Source of the DNA: an uncultured Solirubrobacterales bacterium
GTDB lineage: Bacteria; Actinomycetota; Thermoleophilia; Solirubrobacterales; Solirubrobacteraceae
Length of the DNA stretch: 11,325 nt
Assembly (NCBI GenBank): GCA_903959665.1
Contig: CAJBXY010000130.1
Coordinates: forward strand, 1 to 11,325
Reading direction: 5' to 3'
Made by a program: the position numbers and the translations under genes. Position 1 is the first letter of the stretch; the number at the start of each line of letters is the position of its first letter. The notes beneath the pieces were generated by a model, which had not been told where the DNA came from, did not search any database, and saw nothing but the letters and a program-made list of their open reading frames with translations. Below are positions 5,984 to 11,325 of this stretch, in pieces.

Positions 5984-8077
5984 ATGCCCGCCGCCCTCAC
6001 CAACCAGCCACCCGCACGCCGTCGCCTGTTCGGCTTCGTAGTGCGCGTGCTCGCGCTCGGTTTGATTCAGGCGCTGACGCTTTGGGGGGCGGCGGCGATC
6101 ATTCCCGAGATCGACGTTCCGTCATTCGCAGCGGCGCTCGACGTCGTCATTGTGCTGGCGATCTTCGGCTCCTTGATCTGGCCGCTAATAACGCGGCTGC
6201 TGCTGCCGCTCACGGTGGTGACCTTCGGCCTGCTCTCGCTTGTTGCGACAACGGCGATGGTCTGGCTCTCGCTCAGCGTCGTCGATCACAGTGCGCCAAC
6301 GGTGCTCGGCTCGTTCTTCGTTGCCCTGCTGATGACGGTCGTCAGCACTATTGCGGGCACTCTGCTCGACGTTGATGGCGACGCCTATCACCTGCGCGTG
6401 GTGCGCAGGCGAATGCGCAAGTCTCGCGGCGCCAACGACACCGACGTGCCGGGAGTGATCTTCTTTGAGATCGATGGGCTCGGTGAGCAGGTTCTGCGCG
6501 AAGCGGTCGCCGCCGGTTACGTGCCGACGATCGCCCGTTGGCTCGCCGACGGAAGCCATCGGATCGTTGGCTGGGAGTGCGACCTCTCAAGCCAAACCGG
6601 TGCCAGCCAGGCCGGCCTGCTGCTCGGCAGCAACGAGAACATGCCAGCCTTCCGCTGGTATGAGAAGGAGCGCGGCGTGCTGATGGTCTCCAGCAGCGTC
6701 GCCGATACGGCTGAGATGGAGCGCCGCGCCAGCACCGGCAGCGGCCTGCTCGCGGTCGGCGGCACCAGCCGCGGCAACCTGCTCTCCGGCGATGCGCCGC
6801 GGGCCTCGGCAACTCTTAGCGTCGTTCGCGATAAGAAGCGCTCGCATTCGAGTGAGTTTTTCGCCTTCTTCTCCGACCCGTCGGGAATGACGCGCACGCT
6901 GGTGCTTTCGGTCCACGACATGATGCTCGAGAAGCTTGCCTACTGGCGGCAGATTCGTTCCGGTGAAGAGCACGTCCATCGCGGCGGCGTTTATCCGCTG
7001 CTGCGCGCCGCGATGACGGTCGTGATGCGCGAGCTGAACACGGCGACGCTGCTCGCCGACATCGTCGAGGGCGTGCCGGTCTCATACTCAACTTACGTCG
7101 GTTACGACGAGGTTGCGCACCATTCCGGGATCCGCGCGCCCGACGCCTTGACCGTCCTCAAACGGCTCGACCGTCAGTTGTTGCGCCTCGAGCGCGCGCT
7201 GCCGCAGGCGCCGCGGCCATACGAGATCGTCGTTCTCTCCGACCACGGCCAGTCGCAAGGGCGGCCTTTCCGGCAGCGCTGCGGGATCACGCTGGAAGAG
7301 GTAGTCGAGCAGGCCTGCTCCGGGGACGGGGCTGTGAGCGCGCCGCCTGCGGTGGCGGAATCATGGGGCGAGATCGGCGGCTGGCTTACCGAGCTGGGGA
7401 ACGACGACAGCGCCGGGGGGCGGATGATGGCGCGGGCAACACGCGGCTTCGTCGGTGACGACGGCGTCGCGCTGGGCCCGGGCCGCGAGGCTCAGGAACA
7501 GCACCAAGCGATCACTCAGGCCAGCGAGGATCAGCGGCCCGAGGTAATCGTGCTGGCCTCGGGCTGCCTTGGTTTGATCTCGTTCCCGCGCACGCCAGGC
7601 CGTTTGACGCTGGAGCAAATTGAACGCCAGCACCCGGGCCTCGTGGCCTCGCTCGCCGCTCACCCGGACATCGGCTGGGTGATGGTTCGCTCCGAGGCTG
7701 AAGGGGCGGTTGTGCTCGGCGGCGCAGGCAGCTACCGCTTGAGCGATGACAGCGTCAATGGCGTTAATCCGATCGCCGAGTTCGGCGCCAACGCCGCCGA
7801 CCACCTGCGCCGCCACGACAGCTTCAGTCACTGCCCGGACCTGCTGGTAAGCGGTGCCTATCTGCCGGCCGAGGATGAGATCGTGCCGTTTGAGGAGTTC
7901 ATGGGCTCGCACGGTGGGCTCGGCGGCGCGCAGATGCACCCGTTCGCCGTCGTGCCGAGCAGTTGGAGCGAGAGAGCTGAACCGATCGTTGGCGCCGCGA
8001 CAATGCACCGGCAGCTAAAGAGCTGGATGGCCGAGAGCGGCCTGCCGATCGTTGAGACGCCGGCCGCGTTGAACTAG
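5984..8077 (+). CDS. Phage-holin-like four-helix membrane domain fused to alkaline-phosphatase-superfamily (phosphodiesterase/pyrophosphatase) domain
   Basis: A 697-residue fusion. Residues about 15-130 form four hydrophobic helices of the phage holin family IV type (LIQALTLWGAAAIIPEIDV, then ALDVVIVLAIFGSLIWPLITRLLLPLTVVTFGLLSL). A basic stretch, RRRMRKSRG (141-149), follows. Residues about 155-690 are an alkaline-phosphatase-superfamily domain. The expected metal and nucleophile residues can be placed: D164 (EIDGLG), T205 (SSQTGASQ, likely nucleophile), D375 and H379 (GYDEVAHHSG), D420 and H421 (LSDHGQSQG), and H643 (GSHGGLGG). The catalytic site therefore looks intact. An even helix count and basic flanks suggest the catalytic domain is cytoplasmic. 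The name 'holin' reflects fold only; lysis is not implied. ATG 5984 has AAGGA ten bases upstream. It converges with the amidotransferase gene and is divergent from the SHOCT gene. Substrate unknown. Confidence 0.93.
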   Translation: MPAALTNQPPARRRLFGFVVRVLALGLIQALTLWGAAAIIPEIDVPSFAAALDVVIVLAIFGSLIWPLITRLLLPLTVVTFGLLSLVATTAMVWLSLSVVDHSAPTVLGSFFVALLMTVVSTIAGTLLDVDGDAYHLRVVRRRMRKSRGANDTDVPGVIFFEIDGLGEQVLREAVAAGYVPTIARWLADGSHRIVGWECDLSSQTGASQAGLLLGSNENMPAFRWYEKERGVLMVSSSVADTAEMERRASTGSGLLAVGGTSRGNLLSGDAPRASATLSVVRDKKRSHSSEFFAFFSDPSGMTRTLVLSVHDMMLEKLAYWRQIRSGEEHVHRGGVYPLLRAAMTVVMRELNTATLLADIVEGVPVSYSTYVGYDEVAHHSGIRAPDALTVLKRLDRQLLRLERALPQAPRPYEIVVLSDHGQSQGRPFRQRCGITLEEVVEQACSGDGAVSAPPAVAESWGEIGGWLTELGNDDSAGGRMMARATRGFVGDDGVALGPGREAQEQHQAITQASEDQRPEVIVLASGCLGLISFPRTPGRLTLEQIERQHPGLVASLAAHPDIGWVMVRSEAEGAVVLGGAGSYRLSDDSVNGVNPIAEFGANAADHLRRHDSFSHCPDLLVSGAYLPAEDEIVPFEEFMGSHGGLGGAQMHPFAVVPSSWSERAEPIVGAATMHRQLKSWMAESGLPIVETPAALN

Positions 8078-8089
8078 CCCGTCGCCAGC

Positions 8090-8105
8090 GCGGCTTGAGC
8101 GCCGC
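8090..8105. terminator. Weak hairpin between convergent genes
   Basis: GCGGC (8090-8094) and GCCGC (8101-8105) can pair around a six-base loop in the 30-bp gap between the stop codons of the holin-phosphatase and amidotransferase genes. The stem is only five pairs and no T run follows, so this is a guess at a shared terminator and could be chance. Confidence 0.15.
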
Positions 8106-8107
8106 AT

Positions 8108-8809
8108 TCAGTGGCAGCGTTCAGCGAAGCGGCGGAAGAGTTCGCGACCGTAATCGTTCCAAGCCGGCATGTTGGCTGCGCGACCAGCTTCGAGCAGCTC
8201 GGCCTGCTCGCGTCGCTGCGGATCTTCGGCCCCCGCCAAGACCGGCGCTAGCCAATGATCGAGCACCGAGGCTTCGATCTCCGGGTGGTGTTGGAATCCC
8301 CACGCCTCGCCGTAGCGGAAGGCCTGGACGCAGACCGAGTTGCTGGCCAGCGTCGTCGAGCCGGGCGGCGGCTCGAAGGCGTAGTCGTGCCAAGCCAGTC
8401 CGGTGAGCGTCTCCGGGCCAAAGCCGGTAACCGGGTCGTCGTGGGCAGCAGCGAGAACCTCGATCTCGGCCCAGCCGAACTCGCGCTCGCTGGCCTTGAA
8501 CACGGAGCCGCCGGTGACGGCCGCGATCATCTGGCCGCCAAGGCAAACGCCCAACAGCGGTCGCTCGCTTTCAATCCAATCGCGCACGACTTCGAGTTCA
8601 CGCTCGAGGTACGGGTAGCGATCAACCTCATCGATGTTCTCATCGCCACCGAGAACGACGAGTCCTGAGTACTGGTCGAGCGGCCTTGTGGGCTCGCCGC
8701 CTTGAGCCGGGAGCCAATGTTCGATTGCCACCGACTGCTCGGCGGCAGCGTCGGCGAAGACGCCGACCGTTCCTCCGTCAGGGTGCGCGATCGCGAGTAT
8801 TTCAGCCAT
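8108..8809 (-). CDS. Class I glutamine amidotransferase (type 1 GATase), free-standing
   Basis: A 233-residue stand-alone glutamine amidotransferase domain of the class I (triad) type, which hydrolyses glutamine or a gamma-glutamyl compound through a cysteine nucleophile. The oxyanion strand is VVLGGDENIDE (51-61). The nucleophile elbow is LLGVCLGGQ (85-93) with C89, and the other triad members are in FQHHPEIE (172-179), H175 and E177. The resemblance is to GMP-synthase-like or PuuD-like orphan GATases; no synthetase partner domain is attached or adjacent. The ATG at 8809 is preferred because the 51 residues upstream in frame are low in homology-like pattern and lie inside the transporter gene. 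Its ATGGCTGA overlap with the stop of the MFS gene (8802-8809) points to translational coupling and one operon. The substrate may be what the MFS protein transports, but this is inference. Confidence 0.92.
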   Translation of the reverse strand: MAEILAIAHPDGGTVGVFADAAAEQSVAIEHWLPAQGGEPTRPLDQYSGLVVLGGDENIDEVDRYPYLERELEVVRDWIESERPLLGVCLGGQMIAAVTGGSVFKASEREFGWAEIEVLAAAHDDPVTGFGPETLTGLAWHDYAFEPPPGSTTLASNSVCVQAFRYGEAWGFQHHPEIEASVLDHWLAPVLAGAEDPQRREQAELLEAGRAANMPAWNDYGRELFRRFAERCH

Positions 8810-10100
8810 GTCTGATCTTACGGTTGCCGCCGGTTCCAAAGAAGCCGAGCATCGCGCCGCCGGCGCTGATCGCGGCGGCGGCGATGAAGGCGGCAGCGTA
8901 GTTGTTGCCCGATCCAAGCGAGGCGATAATTCCAGCAAACGGGGCTCCGATCCCGACCCCAATGTCGAAGAAGGCGAGGAAGGCGCCGAGCGCAGTGGCG
9001 CGGCGAGAGTCGTCGGTATTTTCGATCACGATCACGGCCAGCGCAGGGAACACCAGTGACATGCCGGCGCCGGAGAGAATCGCGCCCGCCAGAACCAGTG
9101 GCAACGAACCCGCGAGCGCGACGATCAGCATCCCGGTCGCTTGCACAAGTCCTGCAATCAGCACCGTTGGTCGCGAACCGATTCGGTCAGGGATCGACGA
9201 GAGAAGCAGCCGTGTGATCACAAACGCCGCGGTGAAGGCGGTGAAAACCGCCGCGCCATTGCCGATCCCTTCAAAGTCGAGCAGCAGCACGACGAACGAC
9301 ATGAAGCTGCCGTAGGCAAGCGCGACCATCGCCAGCGCCGTTCCCGGCCACAGCGCCGACGACGGCACCCAGCGCAACAGGCCGCGCTGGTTGCGGCTGG
9401 CAATCACGGCAGCGCTTGGCGCGGGCTCGGCTTCGAGTTCGCCGCCAACCAGCTCCGCCTCCGCGAGCTCCTCGGATGCCGACTGCTCGGTCGCGGTTGC
9501 CGTCGGAATCAGACTGGCGACGACCAGCGCGATCAGCGAAGTGATGACCGCGAATGCCCAGACCGCTTCGTAACCTGCGGCGCCGAGGATCAGCGAGCCG
9601 AGCACGGCGCCTATCGTGATCCCGCCCCAAACGGAGAGGCCGAAGAGGCCGACCACGCGCGCCCGCCCTTCGGCTGGGGCGAGGTCAACGATCCAGGTGA
9701 TTCCCGCCGTGTAAACCCAACCCTCACCGGTTCCAACGAGCAGCCGCGAGATGATTAGCCCCGTAACCCCAGCGGGAACGAAGATCAGCGCCGCTCCAAC
9801 CGCCGCGATCGCGATACCGGTGATGTGGACGAGCTTGCGCCCGCGCTTATCGGCTATGCGGCCGGCGATTGGGCGCATCAGGATGCCGGTAACCGAGAAC
9901 GCGCCGATCACCAGTCCAACGGCAACGTCGCCGCCGCCGATCGGCCCTTTCACAAAGAGCGGCAGTACCGGAATCACTGCGCCGATGCCGAGAACGTTCA
10001 AACTCGTCGCCGCGAATAGGGCGTAAGAGGCTCCTGAGCCGCTGCGCTTGGGAGCCGCAGGCAAAAGCACTGCACGTTCGCTCGATCGGTGGCTACTCAT
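8802..10100 (-). CDS. MFS transporter, 12-helix drug/metabolite exporter type
   Basis: A 432-residue major facilitator superfamily protein with about twelve hydrophobic helices in two halves. Motif A is seen between helices 2 and 3 as GRIADKRGRKLVH (80-92), the marker of this superfamily. A central loop rich in acidic residues (EELAEAELVGGELEAEP) separates the two six-helix bundles. A second, weaker motif A equivalent, SSIPDRIGSRP, lies in the second half. The pattern fits proton-coupled efflux of small molecules, but substrate cannot be told. ATG 10100 is used; upstream is only a weak AGGC. The gene overlaps the amidotransferase gene by 8 bp and is the promoter-proximal member of that pair. 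It is divergent from rpmG, with a 128-bp gap holding both promoters. Confidence 0.93.
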   Translation of the reverse strand: MSSHRSSERAVLLPAAPKRSGSGASYALFAATSLNVLGIGAVIPVLPLFVKGPIGGGDVAVGLVIGAFSVTGILMRPIAGRIADKRGRKLVHITGIAIAAVGAALIFVPAGVTGLIISRLLVGTGEGWVYTAGITWIVDLAPAEGRARVVGLFGLSVWGGITIGAVLGSLILGAAGYEAVWAFAVITSLIALVVASLIPTATATEQSASEELAEAELVGGELEAEPAPSAAVIASRNQRGLLRWVPSSALWPGTALAMVALAYGSFMSFVVLLLDFEGIGNGAAVFTAFTAAFVITRLLLSSIPDRIGSRPTVLIAGLVQATGMLIVALAGSLPLVLAGAILSGAGMSLVFPALAVIVIENTDDSRRATALGAFLAFFDIGVGIGAPFAGIIASLGSGNNYAAAFIAAAAISAGGAMLGFFGTGGNRKIRHG

Positions 10101-10142
10101 CGCGGCCGAGCCTAGCGCCGATCAAAGGCCGCGTAGTCGCGC

Positions 10143-10148
10143 TACACT
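10143..10148 (+). promoter_or_regulatory. Candidate -10 box for the rpmG-secE-nusG unit
   Basis: TACACT fits the actinobacterial -10 pattern TAnnnT. A start about seven bases downstream would give a leader of roughly 74 bases containing the hairpin at 10164-10190 and the ribosome binding site GGAG (10218-10221), seven bases before the rpmG ATG. I see no good -35 box at 17-18 bp upstream. The choice is tentative; a TTGACG at 10198-10203 has no usable -10 box after it. Confidence 0.3.
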
Positions 10149-10163
10149 GAGTTTTCGACTCGC

Positions 10164-10199
10164 CTGGGGCGGGTCGTTTTTCTGCCCCAGAGAGTTTTT
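10164..10199 (+). promoter_or_regulatory. Hairpin plus T run in the rpmG leader, terminator- or attenuator-like
   Basis: CTGGGGC (10164-10170) pairs perfectly with GCCCCAG (10184-10190) around a 13-base loop rich in T (GGGTCGTTTTTCT). The stem is followed by AGAG and five Ts (10195-10199). This resembles an intrinsic terminator reading rightwards, although the four-base gap before the T run is longer than ideal. No plus-strand gene ends here, since the upstream gene is divergent, so a terminator would act on the leader of rpmG. It could be an attenuator, a binding site for a ribosomal protein or NusG-type factor, or, if the promoter lies downstream, a barrier to stray transcription. Confidence 0.45.
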
Positions 10200-10228
10200 G
10201 ACGCAACCTCTAACACCGGAGTCACCGC

Positions 10229-10393
10229 ATGGCCCGTGGAGATGTACGCGTCGCGATCACCCTCGAGTGCGAGGACTGTAAGCGACGTAATTATCAAACG
10301 AACAAGAGCAAGCGGAACACGCCTGATCGCGTGACGCTGCGCAAATACTGTCGCTGGTGCCGCAGCCACACCAGCCACAAAGAGACCCGTTAG
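10229..10393 (+). CDS. rpmG: 50S ribosomal protein L33 (bL33), zinc-binding form
   Basis: A 54-residue protein, MARGDVRVAITLECEDCKRR onward, matching bL33 in length and sequence; it sits near the E site of the large ribosomal subunit. Two CxxC pairs, CEDC (14-17) and CRWC (41-44), mark the C+ (zinc-binding) form, as opposed to the C- paralogue used under zinc limitation. The N-terminal ARGDVRVAITLEC and the YCRWCRSHTSHKETR tail are typical. GGAG lies seven bases before the ATG. It is the first gene of the rpmG-secE-nusG cluster, with 13 bp to the next start. It is short and easily missed by ORF size filters. Confidence 0.97.
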   Translation: MARGDVRVAITLECEDCKRRNYQTNKSKRNTPDRVTLRKYCRWCRSHTSHKETR

Positions 10394-10406
10394 TGAGCTT
10401 CGAGCA

Positions 10407-10988
10407 GTGGCACGGAATCGCAAACGAGCGAAGCAGCGCAAGGCCAAGCGCGACGCCTCTGGCGGCGGCGAAGGGATCGTCCGCGATGACATCCCCGCCT
10501 CGCTTGACCATTCGTCGGCCGATGTCGATGAGTTCGAAGCAAAGCTCGTCGCCGGTGCTGATGGCACCCCTGCCGACCCAAAGGTTGATCCAAGCGCCGG
10601 TGGCGTCGTCCACCCTGAAGGGCTCAGCGCCGAGGAGTTCGCTGAGCTTGAGGACCGCATCGATGACGTCGAAGCAAAGATTGAAACCGGAGACCAAGAG
10701 TCAATCAGCGCAGCCGAAGAGTCACTCGAGGTTGACATCGAAGCTCGCCAGGCAGCGGAAGCACTCGCGCCGGCCAGCGGCGATCAGCCGGCGCACAGAA
10801 AATCGATCTTCGGCCGCTTTTTTGACTTCCTGCGCGCTTCGTGGTCTGAGCTGCAGCGCGTTCAGTGGCCCGACCGCCGCCAGGTCGGCCAAGCAACTGC
10901 AGTCGTTCTTGGCTTCGTTGTGATCGCTGGCGCCTATCTTGGTCTGGCTGACATCGTCGCTCAAAAAATCGTCGACCTAATTATCTGA
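10407..10988 (+). CDS. secE: Preprotein translocase subunit SecE with long acidic N-terminal extension
   Basis: SecE is the small, essential membrane subunit that clamps the SecY channel. The conserved core is at the C-terminus: FGRFFDFLRASWSELQRVQWPDRRQV (about 135-160), with the amphipathic helix and the ELxxVxWP signature, then one membrane helix, about 162-183, and a short tail. The 193 residues exceed the usual 60-130. The first 17 residues are strongly basic (MARNRKRAKQRKAKRDA), and about 22-128 is acidic, with DEFEAK, AEEFAELEDRIDDVEAKIE and EESLEVDIEA, which could be helical or coiled-coil. GTG start at 10407 is chosen because MARNRKR is typical and follows rpmG by 13 bp; the SD is weak. 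It lies between rpmG and nusG, as in many actinobacteria. Confidence 0.95.
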   Translation: MARNRKRAKQRKAKRDASGGGEGIVRDDIPASLDHSSADVDEFEAKLVAGADGTPADPKVDPSAGGVVHPEGLSAEEFAELEDRIDDVEAKIETGDQESISAAEESLEVDIEARQAAEALAPASGDQPAHRKSIFGRFFDFLRASWSELQRVQWPDRRQVGQATAVVLGFVVIAGAYLGLADIVAQKIVDLII

Positions 10989-11010
10989 CCTTCAACCCGA
11001 TCTGGATCCC

Positions 11011-11325
11011 ATGTATCGCTGGTACGTAATCAACACTCGCTCAAATCTTGAAAAGAAGGTCAAGGGCGACCTCGAACGCCGTCTTGCGGCTCATGACCAG
11101 TCGAGCAAGGTTCGCCAGATCGTGATCCCGACCGAAACCAAGGTGGAGATCAAGGACGGCGAGAAAGTCTCAAGTGAAGTTCGCACGATGCCTGGCTACG
11201 TGCTGATCAACATGGATCTCAACATGGCGCTGAACCCGGAGCTTTGGACCGTCGTCAAGGAGACGCCAAACCTGACCGGCTTCGTCGGCGCCTCAACCGA
11301 TCCGGTGCCGCTGACGCAGCCTGAG
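11011..11325 (+). CDS. nusG: Transcription termination/antitermination factor NusG, N-terminal part (runs off right edge)
   Basis: The first 105 codons of NusG, the universally conserved factor that binds RNA polymerase through its N-terminal NGN domain and links it to Rho or to ribosomal S10. The start MYRWYVINTRSNLEKKVKGDLERR matches the family hallmark WYVIxTxSGxExKVKxxLExR. IVIPTETKVEIKDGEK follows, then RTMPGYVLINMDLN, the second hallmark (PGYVLV-type), and TPNLTGFVG. The NGN domain is thus complete or nearly so, and the C-terminal KOW domain is beyond the window. The ATG at 11011 is 22 bp after the secE stop, and GGAT just upstream is a weak ribosome binding site. Confidence 0.97.
   Translation, partial: MYRWYVINTRSNLEKKVKGDLERRLAAHDQSSKVRQIVIPTETKVEIKDGEKVSSEVRTMPGYVLINMDLNMALNPELWTVVKETPNLTGFVGASTDPVPLTQPE

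Noticed and set aside
5984..6380. Prophage or lysis cassette suggested by the holin-like domain
   Set aside because: No endolysin, structural or integrase genes nearby, and the domain is fused to a phosphatase-type enzyme; holin resemblance is fold only.
7361..8008. 215-residue minus-strand open frame
   Set aside because: Lies entirely antisense to the phosphatase domain whose catalytic residues are intact; an effect of GC-rich codon use.
9141..9758. 205-residue plus-strand open frame
   Set aside because: Antisense to the MFS gene, very rich in Arg and Gln/Asp as is typical of shadow frames.
10101..10228. tRNA gene upstream of rpmG (tRNAs commonly sit near this cluster)
   Set aside because: No cloverleaf, no GTTCRANTC T-loop and no acceptor stem found in the 128-bp gap; only the single hairpin.

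Overview
The window looks like chromosome from a high-GC actinobacterium. The reasons are the GC-rich sequence with GC-favoured third codon positions, at least one GTG start (secE), start sites with -10-like boxes directly upstream and little Shine-Dalgarno signal, an rpmG-secE-nusG cluster, and a SecE with a long acidic N-terminal extension. Thermoleophilia/Solirubrobacterales is my best guess from overall flavour; it is inference and a 16S or NusG search would settle it. I see no rRNA, tRNA, CRISPR array, insertion sequence or phage module. Coding density is very high and no stretch above 130 bp lacks a gene.

Layout, left to right. (1) The 5' part of an MMPL/RND-family exporter gene runs off the left edge on the minus strand. 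It is divergent from (2) a zinc-free quinone oxidoreductase-type MDR gene on the plus strand, which converges on (3) a minus-strand gene for a secreted protein. That protein carries an 11-unit NPxDPN repeat linker followed by a probable beta-propeller. (4) A plus-strand membrane fatty-acid desaturase starts divergently from gene 3 and converges on (5) a minus-strand multi-pass membrane protein ending in a SHOCT motif. (6) A plus-strand fusion joins a four-helix phage-holin-like membrane domain to an alkaline-phosphatase-superfamily domain; it is divergent from gene 5. (7) and (8) A minus-strand pair, an MFS transporter followed by a class I glutamine amidotransferase, overlaps by 8 bp and so forms a probable operon. 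(9) to (11) Finally, on the plus strand, come the ribosomal protein gene rpmG, secE, and the 5' part of nusG, which runs off the right edge.

Genes 1 to 6 are single transcription units arranged as alternating divergent and convergent pairs, so they share promoters or terminator regions but not an obvious pathway. Several act at the envelope (exporter, desaturase, SHOCT membrane protein, holin-phosphatase fusion, secreted propeller), which is only a loose theme. The rpmG-secE-nusG end is the conserved translation/secretion/transcription cluster; a GC-rich hairpin followed by a T run lies in its leader.

I do not see a convincing new multi-gene system. The best second-look items are the holin-like/phosphatase fusion with all expected metal ligands and a predicted cytoplasmic catalytic domain, the 18-bp G-run tandem repeat array, the hairpin in the rpmG leader, the long charged SecE extension, and start sites that look leaderless.
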